64,000 bases of DNA from Alteromonas sp. LOR (GCF_000753865.1 NZ_JQFW01000030.1:1-64000), one strand, 5' to 3'. Positions 9,434 to 21,955 are shown, numbered from the stretch's first letter. Notes: generated from the sequence alone by a model not told the origin. Made by a program: numbers and translations.

Positions 9434-10315
9434 ATGTCTCATACTATTCCATTTTATGATTTATATGGTGAAAGCCTTGTTAATAGGGCTCTTCATCATG
9501 TTCATGTTGAAGATATTGCGTTTCGCAGTAAAGGGCTGGGTTGGAAAATAAAACCGCATAGGCACGATAAGCTAGTGCAGGTGGTTTGTACATTTGATGA
9601 TGCAGTGAGTGTTCAACTTGACGATTCAAAATACGAGCTTAATCACAGTTGTCTTGTAGTGATCCCTACAGGTGTAGTGCATAGTTTCAAATTTGAACCC
9701 AACATAAAAGGCTACGTTGTATCGTTCAGCACTGAAATACTCAATGCCATGGCCAAAAATGATGAGCGGTTTAATCTGCGGGAAATCATGCTGCAGCCCC
9801 AAGTACTATCGTTTCGCAACCCGTATCAGATGAAACGATTTGCTAATTATGTGGAGCTGCTGCGAGACGAACTTGCCCATTCAGAGCCAGATCAGCAGTG
9901 GGTTCTCGAACAATTGGTGCAGCTTTTGCTCATATCTGTAAAACGTCAGCAACAGCTTGAAGCGTTCAGTGATGGCGAGGCAGGGCGAGACGCTAAAACG
10001 TTACTAAACCTCAAGCATTATATCGATAAGCACTTTCGCGAGCATTTATCTGTTGCCGAGTATGCCAGTATGCTCCATGTATCGGTTTCTACCCTGAATC
10101 GACTGTGTCAATCACGGTTGAACCAAGGACCAAAAACATTGATAAATGAGCGGTTAATTACACAAGCTAAGCGGCTGTTAATTTTCACGCAACAAAGTAT
10201 TTGCGATATTGCTTACGGCTTAGGCTTTAAAGATCCAGCGTACTTTAGTCGCTTCTTTAAGCAGTCAGTTGGAATGAGTGCGGGGGAATTTCGCAAATCT
10301 CATGATAGCCAGTGA
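9434..10315 (+). CDS. pobR: AraC-family regulator, probable activator of pobA
   Basis: The 293-residue protein has an N-terminal cupin-like sensing domain (RHDKLVQVV; VVIPTGVVHSF) and a C-terminal double helix-turn-helix of the AraC/XylS type (LSVAEYASMLHVSVSTLNRLC, then ICDIAYGLGFKDPAYFSRFFKQ). Divergent placement next to pobA suggests that it senses 4-hydroxybenzoate and activates pobA, as AraC-type PobR/PobC proteins do elsewhere. ATG at 9434 is preferred over GTG at 9431; neither has a strong ribosome site. The gene symbol rests on context. Confidence 0.8.
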   Translation: MSHTIPFYDLYGESLVNRALHHVHVEDIAFRSKGLGWKIKPHRHDKLVQVVCTFDDAVSVQLDDSKYELNHSCLVVIPTGVVHSFKFEPNIKGYVVSFSTEILNAMAKNDERFNLREIMLQPQVLSFRNPYQMKRFANYVELLRDELAHSEPDQQWVLEQLVQLLLISVKRQQQLEAFSDGEAGRDAKTLLNLKHYIDKHFREHLSVAEYASMLHVSVSTLNRLCQSRLNQGPKTLINERLITQAKRLLIFTQQSICDIAYGLGFKDPAYFSRFFKQSVGMSAGEFRKSHDSQ

Positions 10316-10363
10316 ACCATTAATGTTGTAAAAAGCAAAGACCCTCAACTTCAGATACTCAGT

Positions 10364-10552
10364 GTGAACTGTATTCAAGGACGTTGTGAAATTACCTTGG
10401 AGGGCAAAGACCAAACAGCAGCTATCTTCTTATTCTTTGATATTCAAAAAGATAACTCGATGGGAGTAATCGAGTTAATGACCCCAACATTTTATGTGGA
10501 TGACGAGGGAAATTATTGGCTCTATAGAACCCTTACATACGCGGTAAATTAG
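10364..10552 (+). CDS. Possible small hypothetical protein
   Basis: A 62-codon frame starts at GTG with no clear ribosome site and follows the AraC gene by 48 bases. The product looks protein-like (ITLEGKDQTAAIFLFFDIQ, then FYVDDEGNYWLYRTLTY) but I recognise no family. It could be the remnant of a longer gene. The next 247 bases to 10799 hold only AT-rich DNA and a likely promoter. Confidence 0.3.
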   Translation: MNCIQGRCEITLEGKDQTAAIFLFFDIQKDNSMGVIELMTPTFYVDDEGNYWLYRTLTYAVN

Positions 10553-10799
10553 CTTTCGCGCGATTATTGCGAGGCAATTGATTAAATCTGCTATAAACGG
10601 GGTTTCACCAGCTTTTACGCTATTAATGCATTACAATCGCGAGAATTTTGGAGCCATTCACAATGGCATCTCGTATTATCACTATCTAACATCGCTTATT
10701 AGGGCGTGTTGAGCTTTATTCTGCACTTTGCAGCGGTTTGTGTGCTGTTAAAATAAGGTCAACATGCTCTGACTATTTCTAGATAAAAAGGAACCCGTC

Positions 10800-11741
10800 T
10801 TGATCAGAAAAGGTTTGGTCACATCCACTCTCATTCTTATTCCTATTGCTATCGTATTAACTGTTTTCAGTATCTATTCCTTATTCAGTATAAAAACAGT
10901 CACCGTCGACCCGAAGTTAAGGGAGATATCGGGTATCGAGTTTGATAAAAAGCAGCGCCTTTGGGCGATTAACGACAGTGGCGATGGCCCCATTCTTTAT
11001 ATGCTAAATAAAGACGGTTCAATCGCTCGTGAAGTGACAGTGTCAAATGCTAAAAACGTCGATTGGGAGGACATGACGCAAAACCAGTTTGGTCATTTTT
11101 TCCTAGGCGATTTTGGCAATAACGACAACGATAGGCGTTGGCTTACTATTTATAAAATTGAAAATCCTATTGATATTAAAACCGACACCACGAAGGCTGA
11201 AATCATAAAGTTTACTTATCCTCAAATGGAAGAAGGCGAGATTAAACCAGAAGATAAAAACTATGATCTAGAGGCATTTGTTGAATTTAAGCGGCACCTT
11301 TATCTGTTTACCAAAAACAGAACTAAGCCCTTTGACGGTATTACCAAACTGTACAAAGTGGGCGATCACGCTGCTAATTTTGATGCTGAATTAATAGGCG
11401 AATTTAAAACCTGTACCACCCTAGAAAAGTTATGCTGGATAACCTCAGCGGCAATAAGCCCAAATAGAGAAAAGTTGGTTTTACTTGATTCAACCAGTCT
11501 TTGGCTATTTGAAAATTTTGATGGCGATAATTTTTTCAGTGGTGAGGTATCGCGCATAGACTTAGGCATTATTACGCAAAAAGAAGCGGTAACGTTTTAC
11601 GATGACAACACGCTTGTATTTACCGATGAGGAATTCAAAGGCCTGGTGGGCGGAAATGTTTATGAAGTTAAACTCGACCAAGTAAAGCGTAACGTGATTA
11701 AATACCCTCAACAAAACGATAGCGAACGAACAGCGAAGTAG
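10800..11741 (+). CDS. Membrane-anchored beta-propeller-like protein of unknown function
   Basis: The frame starts at TTG with AAGGA ten bases upstream; no other start precedes the hydrophobic N-terminal segment (residues about 7-29), which reads as a membrane anchor or uncleaved signal. The remainder has short repeated strands such as [33 protein letters not shown] and [10 protein letters not shown], a pattern found in SdiA-regulated and phytase-like esterase propeller proteins. Function is unknown. The gene ends 7 bases before recR and may be co-transcribed with it. Confidence 0.65.
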   Translation: MIRKGLVTSTLILIPIAIVLTVFSIYSLFSIKTVTVDPKLREISGIEFDKKQRLWAINDSGDGPILYMLNKDGSIAREVTVSNAKNVDWEDMTQNQFGHFFLGDFGNNDNDRRWLTIYKIENPIDIKTDTTKAEIIKFTYPQMEEGEIKPEDKNYDLEAFVEFKRHLYLFTKNRTKPFDGITKLYKVGDHAANFDAELIGEFKTCTTLEKLCWITSAAISPNREKLVLLDSTSLWLFENFDGDNFFSGEVSRIDLGIITQKEAVTFYDDNTLVFTDEEFKGLVGGNVYEVKLDQVKRNVIKYPQQNDSERTAK

Positions 11742-11748
11742 TCTCATT

Positions 11749-12348
11749 ATGAAGTTCAGTCCCTTACTTGCAGAACTCATTCAGGCGTTAACGTGTCTGC
11801 CTGGTGTTGGTAACAAAAGCGCTCAGCGAATGGCATTTCATTTACTCGAGCGAAACCGAAAAGGTGCCGTTGCCTTAAGCGATGTATTGCATAACGCAAT
11901 GGAGCACATCCACCATTGTAAGCGCTGCAGAACCTTTACTGAAGATGAACTATGTGACATATGTCGCCACCCTGAGCGTGAGGCCAGCGGCCTTCTGTGT
12001 GTGGTGGAGAGCCCGCAAGATGTATTGGCAATAGAGCAAACCATGAGCTTTAAGGGGCAGTATTTTGTTTTGATGGGGCACCTGTCACCTATTGATGGCG
12101 TGGGACCAGAAGAAATTGGTTTGAATGAACTGGAAGCACGGTTTGCTGCAGGGGGGATCTCCGAGGTAATACTTGCGACCAATCCTACCGTAGAAGGTGA
12201 AGCCACTGCCCATTACATCGGTCAGCTGTGCGCGTCAAACGACATCGATGCCTCTCGTATTGCTCATGGCGTGCCGGTGGGCGGCGAATTAGAATACATT
12301 GATAACAACACATTAACCCACGCCTTCTCCGGGCGGCGTAAACTTTAG
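11749..12348 (+). CDS. recR: Recombination mediator protein RecR
   Basis: The 199-residue protein has the helix-hairpin-helix [17 protein letters not shown] at residues 15-31, a C4 zinc finger (CKRC ... CDIC), and the Toprim domain ([29 protein letters not shown]). RecR works with RecF and RecO to load RecA on gapped DNA. In most relatives it follows ybaB directly; here pobA and other genes intervene. Confidence 0.96.
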   Translation: MKFSPLLAELIQALTCLPGVGNKSAQRMAFHLLERNRKGAVALSDVLHNAMEHIHHCKRCRTFTEDELCDICRHPEREASGLLCVVESPQDVLAIEQTMSFKGQYFVLMGHLSPIDGVGPEEIGLNELEARFAAGGISEVILATNPTVEGEATAHYIGQLCASNDIDASRIAHGVPVGGELEYIDNNTLTHAFSGRRKL

Positions 12349-12383
12349 TGTGATAAAAAACAAATAAATTTTCTCTCTTGTAG

Positions 12384-12411
12384 TTGAAAAACGCGCTTCG
12401 AGTCCACACCT
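12384..12411 (+). promoter_or_regulatory. Candidate sigma-32 promoter of htpG
   Basis: TTGAAA at 12384-12389 and CCACACCT at 12404-12411 are separated by 14 bases, near the heat-shock consensus (CTTGAAA, 13-15 bases, CCCCATNT) with two mismatches in the -10 element. It lies 44 bases before the htpG start. This fits the known heat control of htpG but is only a sequence match. Confidence 0.35.
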
Positions 12412-12454
12412 GTCTATCAGTAACGTGATCCATTCAACGAGGAGATACTGGATT

Positions 12455-14377
12455 ATGGCTGAAGCAGCCCATAAAGAAACCCACGGTTTTCAGACGGAAG
12501 TAAAACAACTTCTACATCTGATGATTCATTCTTTGTACTCAAACAAAGAAATCTTCTTACGCGAGTTAGTGTCTAACGCCGCTGACGCCGCAGATAAACT
12601 CCGTTTCCGCGCTTTGGAAAACGACAGTCTCTATGAAAACGATGGTGACTTGAGCGTTAAGCTAAGCGTAGACAGCGAAGCGAATACCATCACGATTGTC
12701 GACAACGGCATTGGTATGTCTCGAGATGAGGTAATCGCTAACCTTGGTACTATTGCTAAGTCTGGTACAAAGGACTTTTTCAGTAAGCTGTCTGGCGACA
12801 GTGCAAAAGACTCACAACTTATCGGTCAGTTTGGCGTAGGTTTCTACTCTGCGTTCATCGTGGCTGATAAAGTGACTGTTCGCTCTCGCGCCGCTGGTGC
12901 GGATGCGTCAACGGGTGTTGAGTGGGTTTCAGATGGTGGCGGCGAGTTTACTATTGCCGACATTAACAAACCCACTCGCGGTACCGAAATTACGCTTCAC
13001 CTTCGTGAAGAAGAAAAAGAGTTTGCAGACACATGGCGTCTTCGTTCAATCGTAAGTAAATACTCAGACCACATCAGCATTCCGGTGCATATGTGGAAAG
13101 ACGAAGTGCCTGAAAGCGAAGGACCTGACGGCGAGAAAATTGAAGCTCAGCCTGGTGAATGGGAAGCGGTTAACAAAGCAACTGCGTTGTGGACTCGTGA
13201 AAAGTCTGATATCAGTGATGACGAGTACAACGAGTTTTACAAGCATATTTCTCACGACTTTGCTGATCCGCTTTCGTGGGCACACAACAAAGTGGAAGGA
13301 AAAACGGAGTACACTAGCTTACTGTATATCCCTTCAAAAGCGCCGTTTGATATGTGGAATCGTGACCAAAATCACGGTTTGAAGCTGTATGTTCAACGCG
13401 TATTTATCATGGACGACGCCGAACAGTTTATGCCTACGTATCTTCGTTTTGTAAAGGGGCTACTCGATAGCAACGACCTACCACTGAACGTGTCTCGTGA
13501 AATTCTTCAAGATAATAAAGTGACTCAAGCGCTGCGCCAAGGTTGTACTAAACGCGTGCTTCAGATGCTTGAAAGAATGGCCAAGAACGACTCAGACAAG
13601 TACCAGACTTTCTGGAATGAGTTCGGTAATGCGCTTAAAGAAGGACCTGCTGAAGACTTTAGCAATCGCGAAAAAATCGCCGGTCTACTTCGCTTCTCAT
13701 CGACTCACGGTGATTCTGATGCGCAAACCGTGTCACTTGCCGACTACATTGAGCGCATGAAAGAAGGGCAAGACAAGATTTACTTCGTTACTGCAGATAG
13801 CTTGCAAGCGGCTAAGTCGAGTCCTCACCTTGAGATATTCCGCAAGAAGGGTATTGAAGTGTTGCTAATGGGCGAGCGCATTGACGAGTGGTTAATGTCT
13901 CACCTGACTGAGTTTAACGAAAAGCAGTTTGTTTCAATTGCGAAAGGCGACTTGGACTTAGGCGATTTGGAAGACGAAGAGTCTAAGAAAGCCCAAGAAG
14001 AAGCTGAGAAAGAAATTGAAGGCGTGCTAGAAAGAGCAAAAGCGGCGTTAGGCGAGAAAGTGGTAGATGTGAAATTTACCCATCGTTTAACCGACTCTCC
14101 TGCGTGCATCGTAGCCGATGACAACGGCATGACAACGCAGATGATGAAGCTAATGCAAGCTGCTGGTCAAAGTGTACCAGACGTTAAGTATCACTTTGAA
14201 CTTAACCCTGAGCACAGCCTAGTTAAAAAGCTAGCCGACACTCAAGACGAAGAGTTGTTCAATGAATGGGTAGGGGTGTTATTCGACCAAGCTGCACTTT
14301 CAGAACAAGGCAGTCTTAAAGACCCTGCTACCTTCGTTCAAAACATGAATGCATTGTTGATGAAGCTGGCAAAATAA
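12455..14377 (+). CDS. htpG: Chaperone HtpG (Hsp90)
   Basis: The ATG at 12455 ([16 protein letters not shown]) is preferred to an upstream in-frame GTG at 12425, because ACGAGGAG sits ten bases before it and E. coli HtpG starts at the same place. The 640-residue protein has the GHKL ATPase motifs [22 protein letters not shown] and [11 protein letters not shown], then the middle and dimerisation domains. It is the cytosolic bacterial Hsp90. A terminator follows 28 bases after the stop. Confidence 0.96.
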   Translation: MAEAAHKETHGFQTEVKQLLHLMIHSLYSNKEIFLRELVSNAADAADKLRFRALENDSLYENDGDLSVKLSVDSEANTITIVDNGIGMSRDEVIANLGTIAKSGTKDFFSKLSGDSAKDSQLIGQFGVGFYSAFIVADKVTVRSRAAGADASTGVEWVSDGGGEFTIADINKPTRGTEITLHLREEEKEFADTWRLRSIVSKYSDHISIPVHMWKDEVPESEGPDGEKIEAQPGEWEAVNKATALWTREKSDISDDEYNEFYKHISHDFADPLSWAHNKVEGKTEYTSLLYIPSKAPFDMWNRDQNHGLKLYVQRVFIMDDAEQFMPTYLRFVKGLLDSNDLPLNVSREILQDNKVTQALRQGCTKRVLQMLERMAKNDSDKYQTFWNEFGNALKEGPAEDFSNREKIAGLLRFSSTHGDSDAQTVSLADYIERMKEGQDKIYFVTADSLQAAKSSPHLEIFRKKGIEVLLMGERIDEWLMSHLTEFNEKQFVSIAKGDLDLGDLEDEESKKAQEEAEKEIEGVLERAKAALGEKVVDVKFTHRLTDSPACIVADDNGMTTQMMKLMQAAGQSVPDVKYHFELNPEHSLVKKLADTQDEELFNEWVGVLFDQAALSEQGSLKDPATFVQNMNALLMKLAK

Positions 14378-14405
14378 GCGGCTTTTAAGCCACTGCAAAC
14401 TTTAG

Positions 14406-14430
14406 AAAACGGGCTTTACGCCCGTTTTTT
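14406..14430 (+). terminator. Terminator of htpG
   Basis: AAAACGGGC and GCCCGTTTT form a 9-bp stem around a TTTAC loop, with T continuing to 14430. The remaining bases to the adk start hold a candidate promoter and no convincing gene. Confidence 0.85.
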
Positions 14431-14643
14431 GTTTTTATATCTTAAAATCGAGTATACCCTTAATAATATGCTATATTTTCAGGCCTTAAATACGCAGCCG
14501 ACACTGCTATTACGTGTGTGGGGTATAAAGCGTGTAGACAATGGCCGTTATCGTCGCAGTTTATGCGTTGCTCACAAAGTGACTATAAGTTGAACGTATA
14601 TTCGCCATTAGTCGTAAGATTAGCCTTGGGGTACTGCTTACAC

Positions 14644-14672
14644 TTGTCACTAATGTATTGAATGTGTAAAGT
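14644..14672 (+). promoter_or_regulatory. Candidate sigma-70 promoter of adk
   Basis: TTGTCA and TAAAGT are spaced by 17 bases and lie 45 bases before the adk start. No other element in the 287-base gap looks stronger. Confidence 0.4.
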
Positions 14673-14702
14673 GCCCGAAGTAAAAATTTTAAAAAATCAT
14701 AA

Positions 14703-15362
<660 letters not shown>

Positions 15363-15382
15363 CCAGCTCGTCACATTACAAG

Positions 15383-15406
15383 AGGCCGCATTAATGCGGC
15401 CTTTTT
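15383..15406 (+). terminator. Terminator of adk
   Basis: The perfect palindrome GGCCGCATTAATGCGGCC is followed by five T. Between it and the next gene the DNA near 15475-15560 has degenerate GTTAACAGGG/GTTAAGAGGG-like repeats but no gene. Confidence 0.85.
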
Positions 15407-15658
15407 ATTGTGCAGATTTTATTATGCCTTTAAAGTGGGAAGACGGCGTGAGTTGCGTGTGCTGCCCCTTGAATAATGACTAACAGGAATAAAGTTAACA
15501 GGGAAAGAGTTAAGAGGGCTAGTAACTAAAAGTGTAACTGAGAGCGCTAACTAATAACGCATCACATTCAGCTATACGTTGTTAAAATCTCTATGCTACC
15601 TTAGAGACATAAGTTGCAAAAACGGTTGCAAGAATAATTATAAAAATTGGAGTTGATA

Positions 15659-16054
15659 ATGGTTTTACCAATTACGGCCTTTTACGCCAGCTTATTAGGT
15701 ATATGCTACCTTTACCTATCGTTTCTTGTTATTGGCGCACGTCGCAGGCACAACGTCAGCCTAGGTGATGGCGGCCATGAAGATCTGGGGCGCTTAGCCC
15801 GAGCCCATGGCAACTTTAGTGAATACGTACCCATCACGCTAATTATGATCGCGTGTTTTGAAGCTAATACGGGTCAAGCATGGGCTGTGCATGCATTAGG
15901 AAGTGCTATTTTGTTTGGAAGGGTATTGCATGCCTACGGTCTAGGAAAACACGCTGGCGTTAGCTGGCAGCGTTTTGCAGGTATGATCCTCACCTTTCTC
16001 GCTATGTTAGTTACCGCCGTTGGTAATTTAGCGTTAATTCACTTTGGGATGTAG
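15659..16054 (+). CDS. MAPEG-family membrane protein
   Basis: From ATG 15659 (TTGGAG seven bases upstream; an in-frame TTG at 15647 is less likely) the protein has 131 residues with about four transmembrane segments. The RARAHGNFSEYVP-like stretch (LARAHGNFSEYVPITLI) is the MAPEG signature, and GRVLHAYGLGKH follows it as in the family. Bacterial MAPEG proteins are related to microsomal glutathione transferases; the substrate here is unknown. It sits alone between two terminators. Confidence 0.85.
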   Translation: MVLPITAFYASLLGICYLYLSFLVIGARRRHNVSLGDGGHEDLGRLARAHGNFSEYVPITLIMIACFEANTGQAWAVHALGSAILFGRVLHAYGLGKHAGVSWQRFAGMILTFLAMLVTAVGNLALIHFGM

Positions 16055-16107
16055 TGAATGCCGTGTAAGCTTTTGCTAGCAAAGCGTCAACAACAAATAA
16101 TGAGTCT

Positions 16108-16135
16108 AAAAAAGCCCGCGACGCGGGCTTTTTTT
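16108..16135 (+). terminator. Terminator after the MAPEG gene
   Basis: AAAAAAGCCCGCG pairs with CGCGGGCTTTTTT around a very short loop and ends in a T-run. The insertion sequence begins 8 bases further on. Confidence 0.85.
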
Positions 16136-16194
16136 ATGGCGATGACCCGTCCTAAATAGCGTTGACACTTTTCAAAATTATTTTGGAGAGTGTA

Positions 16195-16584
16195 ATGCAA
16201 TCAACAACTAAGCGTAGTCAACGCGATTATTCCCTTGCTTTTAAATTGGCAGTTGTAGAGCAGGTAGAAAAAGGAGAAATGACCTACAAACAAGCCCAGG
16301 AACACTATGGTATTCAAGGTCGTTCAACCGTTTTAGTTTGGCTTCGCAAGCATGGTCGGTTAAATTGGTGTGAAGGCACACCTGAACTTTTTAAGCGAGA
16401 CGGTCGCGTGGATAAATCTAACACAGCGCTCACGCCTGAGCAGCGTATCAAGGCCTTGGAAAAAGAGCTCGCAGATACTAAGATGAAAGCAGAGTTTTTT
16501 GAAGCGGTAGTTAATGTGCTTGAGACTGATTATGGAGTCAGTGTTGTAAAAAAGCGCAAAGGCAAGTCATTCAAAAACAGGTAG
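16195..16584 (+). CDS. IS3-family transposase OrfA
   Basis: The ATG at 16195 follows GGAG; the in-frame ATG at 16162 lies in the terminal repeat and is less likely. The 129-residue protein has a helix-turn-helix (MTYKQAQEHYGIQGRSTVLVWL pattern) and a C-terminal leucine-rich coiled coil (RIKALEKELADTKMKAEFF), as in IS3 OrfA proteins that bind the terminal repeats. Near its end the codons GTA AAA AAG form a slippery site that lets ribosomes continue into orfB. Confidence 0.93.
   Translation: MQSTTKRSQRDYSLAFKLAVVEQVEKGEMTYKQAQEHYGIQGRSTVLVWLRKHGRLNWCEGTPELFKRDGRVDKSNTALTPEQRIKALEKELADTKMKAEFFEAVVNVLETDYGVSVVKKRKGKSFKNR
16548..16554 (+). promoter_or_regulatory. Programmed -1 frameshift heptamer A AAA AAG in the IS element
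   Basis: The heptamer is in the correct phase (GTA AAA AAG in orfA). A -1 shift continues without a stop through GCG CAA AGG and joins the orfB frame ten codons before its GTG, giving an OrfAB transposase. This is the standard control in the IS3 family. Confidence 0.88.
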
Positions 16585-17432
16585 TGAATAAGCTATCGAT
16601 ATCAAAGGCATGCGGATTCTTAGGCATATCGCGACAAGCTTACTATCAGCACCATACACGTTGTTTGAAACGCGCTGAATATGAAGCCCGAGTTGTACAG
16701 TTTGTTCGCTCAGAGCGAATGCTCCAACCTCGCATCGGCACTCGTAAGCTACAGTACCTAATGAAGGCTCACTCCATGAATATTGGGCGCGATAGATTGT
16801 TTTGTCTATTGCGCCACAACAGGTTATTAGTGGCGCCAAAGCGTGCTTATCATAAAACTACCAATAGTCATCATCGATTTAGACGTCACCCAAACCTCAT
16901 AAAAGAGGGTTTCGTAGCGCAGCGGCCTAATCAATTATGGGTTGCAGATATTACTTATCTGCCGACTAGAGCAGGAGAAAGTTACCTTAGCTTAGTAACA
17001 GATGCTTACTCGAGAAAAATCGTCGGCTATAGCCTTGATGACAACATGAAAACAGTATCAGTGAAGAGAGCATTCCATGGCGCGTTAATGGGCAGGCACT
17101 CTGACGAGAAGCTGATCCATCACTCTGATAGAGGTATACAATATTGTTCAGCAGAGTATCAACAGCTTCATGAAAAATATGATGTGAGCTGCTCGATGAC
17201 TGATGGATACGACTGTTACCAGAACGCACTTGCTGAAAGAGTCAACGGGATACTGAAAAATGAATATCTGTTGAGCAAGCCCAATGACTTAAACGAAGCT
17301 AGAAAAATGGTTAGAGAGTCTATTGAAATTTACAATAGTCGAAGGCCACATTTATCATTAAAATACAAAACGCCCGATGAGGTTCATCGAGCGTTTTTAA
17401 CTGAAAAAAGTGTCAACTTATATCAGGACTAG
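16584..17432 (+). CDS. IS3-family transposase OrfB (DDE catalytic domain)
   Basis: The 282-residue frame has the three catalytic acidic blocks of the IS3 rve integrase core: WVADITYLP, IHHSDRGIQY and ERVNGILKNEYL. An N-terminal HTH_21-like region precedes them. Its GTG overlaps the orfA stop (TAGTG), so it can be made by re-initiation, but the active enzyme is probably the -1 frameshift fusion. No internal stop is present, so the element may be active. Confidence 0.95.
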   Translation: MNKLSISKACGFLGISRQAYYQHHTRCLKRAEYEARVVQFVRSERMLQPRIGTRKLQYLMKAHSMNIGRDRLFCLLRHNRLLVAPKRAYHKTTNSHHRFRRHPNLIKEGFVAQRPNQLWVADITYLPTRAGESYLSLVTDAYSRKIVGYSLDDNMKTVSVKRAFHGALMGRHSDEKLIHHSDRGIQYCSAEYQQLHEKYDVSCSMTDGYDCYQNALAERVNGILKNEYLLSKPNDLNEARKMVRESIEIYNSRRPHLSLKYKTPDEVHRAFLTEKSVNLYQD

Positions 17433-17506
17433 TCACGAATTGATTCTACCAATCCGCATAGATCATTGGCCACTCAGAAGGTAATTATCTATGCGGACTA
17501 ATGGTA

Positions 17507-18214
17507 TTAATTCAGTGTCAACAAAACGCGGTCTTGCCTCGGTAAATAATAGTGACTTTTATCAAGAGAGAAAGCCACAGAGGTGGCCCTGCCTTGTATT
17601 TCAGAGATAGGGAATAGTCCATAGTAGCGAGAATCCATGCTGTTATCTCTATTGTCTCCCATAGCCAATATATAGCCTTTGGGTATGGTCACTGGGTGAA
17701 ATGAGGATGCGGGGTTTTCAATCGAGGGGGGAGTGACGCCGCTGCTATCAATGTAATCACTGTTAGTCAGCGCAATAGTGCGAGAGTCACCTAGAAGCGC
17801 CTCTTGATAAAAAGGTGCAGAAAGTGGCGTGATGGTAGCTGATTCACCGTTTATAAAAAGACGATTGTGGCGAAGTTCAACAGTGTCGCCCGCCACGGCA
17901 ACCGCACGTTTAACCAATCGATTCTGTGCTGCGCTGCTATTGATAATCACAATGTCGCCTCGCTCTACGTCGCCAGTATTGGCAATGACAATGTCACTAA
18001 AAGGCAATTCTAGGGTGTAAGCTGTTTTATCTACCACTATTCTGTCGCCCACTTGAATTGTCGGTTCCATCGAGCCTGAGGGCACATGATACCAGTCGGC
18101 CATACTGCTTCTGAATGAAAACATAAGGACGATAAAAAGAATAAAAGGGAGATTTTCTTTAATCAGGTTTTTTGCGTTTGGCAAAGCCGTGTCTTTGTTC
18201 AAGAGGGTATCCAT
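17507..18214 (-). CDS. lepB: Signal peptidase I paralogue (S26 family)
   Basis: The 235-residue protein has one N-terminal membrane segment (residues about 22-36), the catalytic serine S48 in PSGSMEPT, the catalytic lysine K102 in LVKRAVAVAGD and the GDNRDNSMDSRYYG box. It would cleave signal peptides on the periplasmic side. The usual lepB lies beside lepA; here there is no lepA, so this is probably an accessory copy. It is shorter than E. coli LepB (324 residues). The IS element ends 71 bases beyond its stop codon and leaves it intact. Confidence 0.85.
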   Translation of the reverse strand: MDTLLNKDTALPNAKNLIKENLPFILFIVLMFSFRSSMADWYHVPSGSMEPTIQVGDRIVVDKTAYTLELPFSDIVIANTGDVERGDIVIINSSAAQNRLVKRAVAVAGDTVELRHNRLFINGESATITPLSAPFYQEALLGDSRTIALTNSDYIDSSGVTPPSIENPASSFHPVTIPKGYILAMGDNRDNSMDSRYYGLFPISEIQGRATSVAFSLDKSHYYLPRQDRVLLTLN

Positions 18215-18293
18215 CTAAAGTGTATGCTGTATTTAGTTAGATACCTAGAAAACAAAATGTTCATTATCAAGATGTAAAAGAGTGTGTCAGCAC

Positions 18294-18318
18294 AAAAAAG
18301 CCCATCGTTATGACGGGC
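18294..18318 (-). terminator. Terminator of the exported hypothetical gene
   Basis: On the minus strand GCCCGTC and GATGGGC form a stem with one mismatch, followed by six T. It is nearly identical to the terminator at 19085-19109. Confidence 0.75.
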
Positions 18319-18365
18319 CTAATGGATTAACGTATCCGCGTAAAAGCTATGTTAGCTTTTAAAAC

Positions 18366-18977
18366 TTACAAAGGGATTGGGTCACAAACTCTGTAACTGT
18401 ATTTTCTTCTCTGGCCTTGATAGAAATCTTTTAACTTACAAGTTGAGCCGCTCTCGCCTCGGTGTAATGGAAAAACCTCATTTTCATCAACTGGAGAATC
18501 AGACTCAATATCTGTAGAGGTCATAGCGACAATGCCCAAAGCCGCAGCTTGTTCAAAGCGCTTTTCAATGCACGCGTTATCTATGAGCAGAGGCTTGTTG
18601 TTGTCTCTTAGTGATGAAAGGCTATAACCTGCTACTCTTGAAGCACCTTCGTTAATTTCAAAGCTCGTTATAACCCTATCATTGGTATCGTATCCAACAA
18701 TGTCTACCGAAAAAACCAGTCGATCAAAAATTGAAGAAGGCCGTTCAGACTCACTGAAATTTAGTATATATGATTCAGTCCTCGGGTTGCCTATCGCAAC
18801 TCGTGCCTCTGCTCTGGCATCACTTAATTTATTCGGATCCAAAAGTGTGGCTAAAGCGGTATCCGTTGGGCACGCAGAGTTCCATGATGTATTTCCTTGT
18901 TGCTCGTTATTCGTGGCGACGTGACTTGCAAACGCAATAGCAGCGGTAATAAAGCATCCTAGTATACGTTTCATCAT
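18366..18977 (-). CDS. Exported protein of unknown function
   Basis: The 203-residue product begins with a short Sec signal (MMKRILGCFITAAIAFASHVA). A second ATG three bases later has better spacing to AAGGAG and could be the true start. The mature part has four cysteines (in NSACPTD, DNACIEK, STCKLKD, RVCDPI), which may form disulphides in the periplasm. I recognise no domain. It lies between two near-identical terminators, so it is its own transcription unit. Confidence 0.6.
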   Translation of the reverse strand: MMKRILGCFITAAIAFASHVATNNEQQGNTSWNSACPTDTALATLLDPNKLSDARAEARVAIGNPRTESYILNFSESERPSSIFDRLVFSVDIVGYDTNDRVITSFEINEGASRVAGYSLSSLRDNNKPLLIDNACIEKRFEQAAALGIVAMTSTDIESDSPVDENEVFPLHRGESGSTCKLKDFYQGQRRKYSYRVCDPIPL

Positions 18978-19084
18978 TAACTCCTTGTAGCTGTTAACAG
19001 CAACCTACTCATTCAGGTTCTGCTTCACTCTAACAAGGTTTCTATCCGCTCGCAATTCGTGCAATTAAACACCCTTATACTCAC

Positions 19085-19109
19085 AAAAAAGCCCATCGTT
19101 ATGATGGGC
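19085..19109 (-). terminator. Terminator of the histidine operon
   Basis: GCCCATC and GATGGGC form a perfect 7-bp stem around a 5-base loop, followed by six T on the minus strand. It lies 68 bases beyond the hisI stop. T after the stem on the plus strand would also allow stopping in that direction. Confidence 0.85.
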
Positions 19110-19177
19110 CTTTTGCGTAAATAAGCGCTTATCTAGGAGCTTTTTTAGCAGCTTATTTAAAAAGAAGCGTTAAGAAG

Positions 19178-19791
19178 TTACTTATGGCGCTCTTGTAATA
19201 CGCTCAGCGCATCGTTTAGCGACATATCGCTGGCTTGTAACAGCACGGTGAGGTGATACAACAAATCAGCAGCTTCGTTTTTAAGCTCTTCTTTGTCGTG
19301 AACTGTTGCGGCTAACGCGGTCTCAACGCCTTCTTCACCCACTTTTTGCGCAATGCGTTTAATGCCTTTGTTATAGAGGCTGGCAGTATAGCTGCTTTTA
19401 GGGTCGGCTGTTTTACGTGATGCCAATACGCGCTCTAAGTCGGCTAGAAACGTAAACGCAGGCGTACTGCCTTCAAACCAGCAGCTTTCTACACCAGTGT
19501 GACAGGTCGGGCCGTTCGGGTTTGCTAATACTAGCAGTGAATCGCTATCGCAATCACACGCAACACTCACCAAATCTAACGTATTACCCGATACTTCTCC
19601 TTTCATCCACAAACGCTGTTTAGAGCGGCTGAAGAATGTAACTTTGCCACTTTCTAGGGTTTTGGCCAGTGCGTCTTGGTCCATATAGCCTTGCATTAAC
19701 ACTTTGCCAGATAATGCATCTTGCACAATCGCAGGCAAAAGATTATCCATCTTCTCCCAGGCCAAGGTATCGCTGTTTTCATTCGTAATGA

Positions 19792-19795
<4 letters not shown>
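19178..19795 (-). CDS. hisI: Bifunctional phosphoribosyl-AMP cyclohydrolase / phosphoribosyl-ATP pyrophosphatase
   Basis: The 205-residue fusion (HisIE) has the cyclohydrolase domain first ([13 protein letters not shown]; zinc region [12 protein letters not shown] and [10 protein letters not shown]) and then the pyrophosphatase helices ([28 protein letters not shown]). It carries out steps 2 and 3 of histidine synthesis. It is the last gene of the operon and overlaps hisF by 4 bases. Confidence 0.96.

Positions 19796-21954
<2,159 letters not shown>

Positions 21955-21955
<1 letters not shown>

Larger units (their letters stand above)
16143..17435 (+). mobile_element. Complete IS3-family insertion sequence with 3-bp target duplication
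   Basis: The 1293-bp element begins TGACCCGTCCT and ends, read inward from the right, TGACTAGTCCT. The outer 11 bases and an inner GTTGACACTTTT block match in about 30-bp imperfect inverted repeats. Both flanks carry CGA (16140-16142 and 17436-17438), which fits the 3-bp target duplication of the IS3 family. It encodes OrfA and OrfB with a frameshift heptamer between. The intact ends, frames and duplication suggest recent insertion. Subgroup (IS3 or IS150-like) cannot be settled by eye. Confidence 0.95.

Noticed and set aside
14468..14593. 41-codon frame between htpG and adk
   Set aside because: It has no ribosome site and an unremarkable composition, and lies in the adk upstream region.
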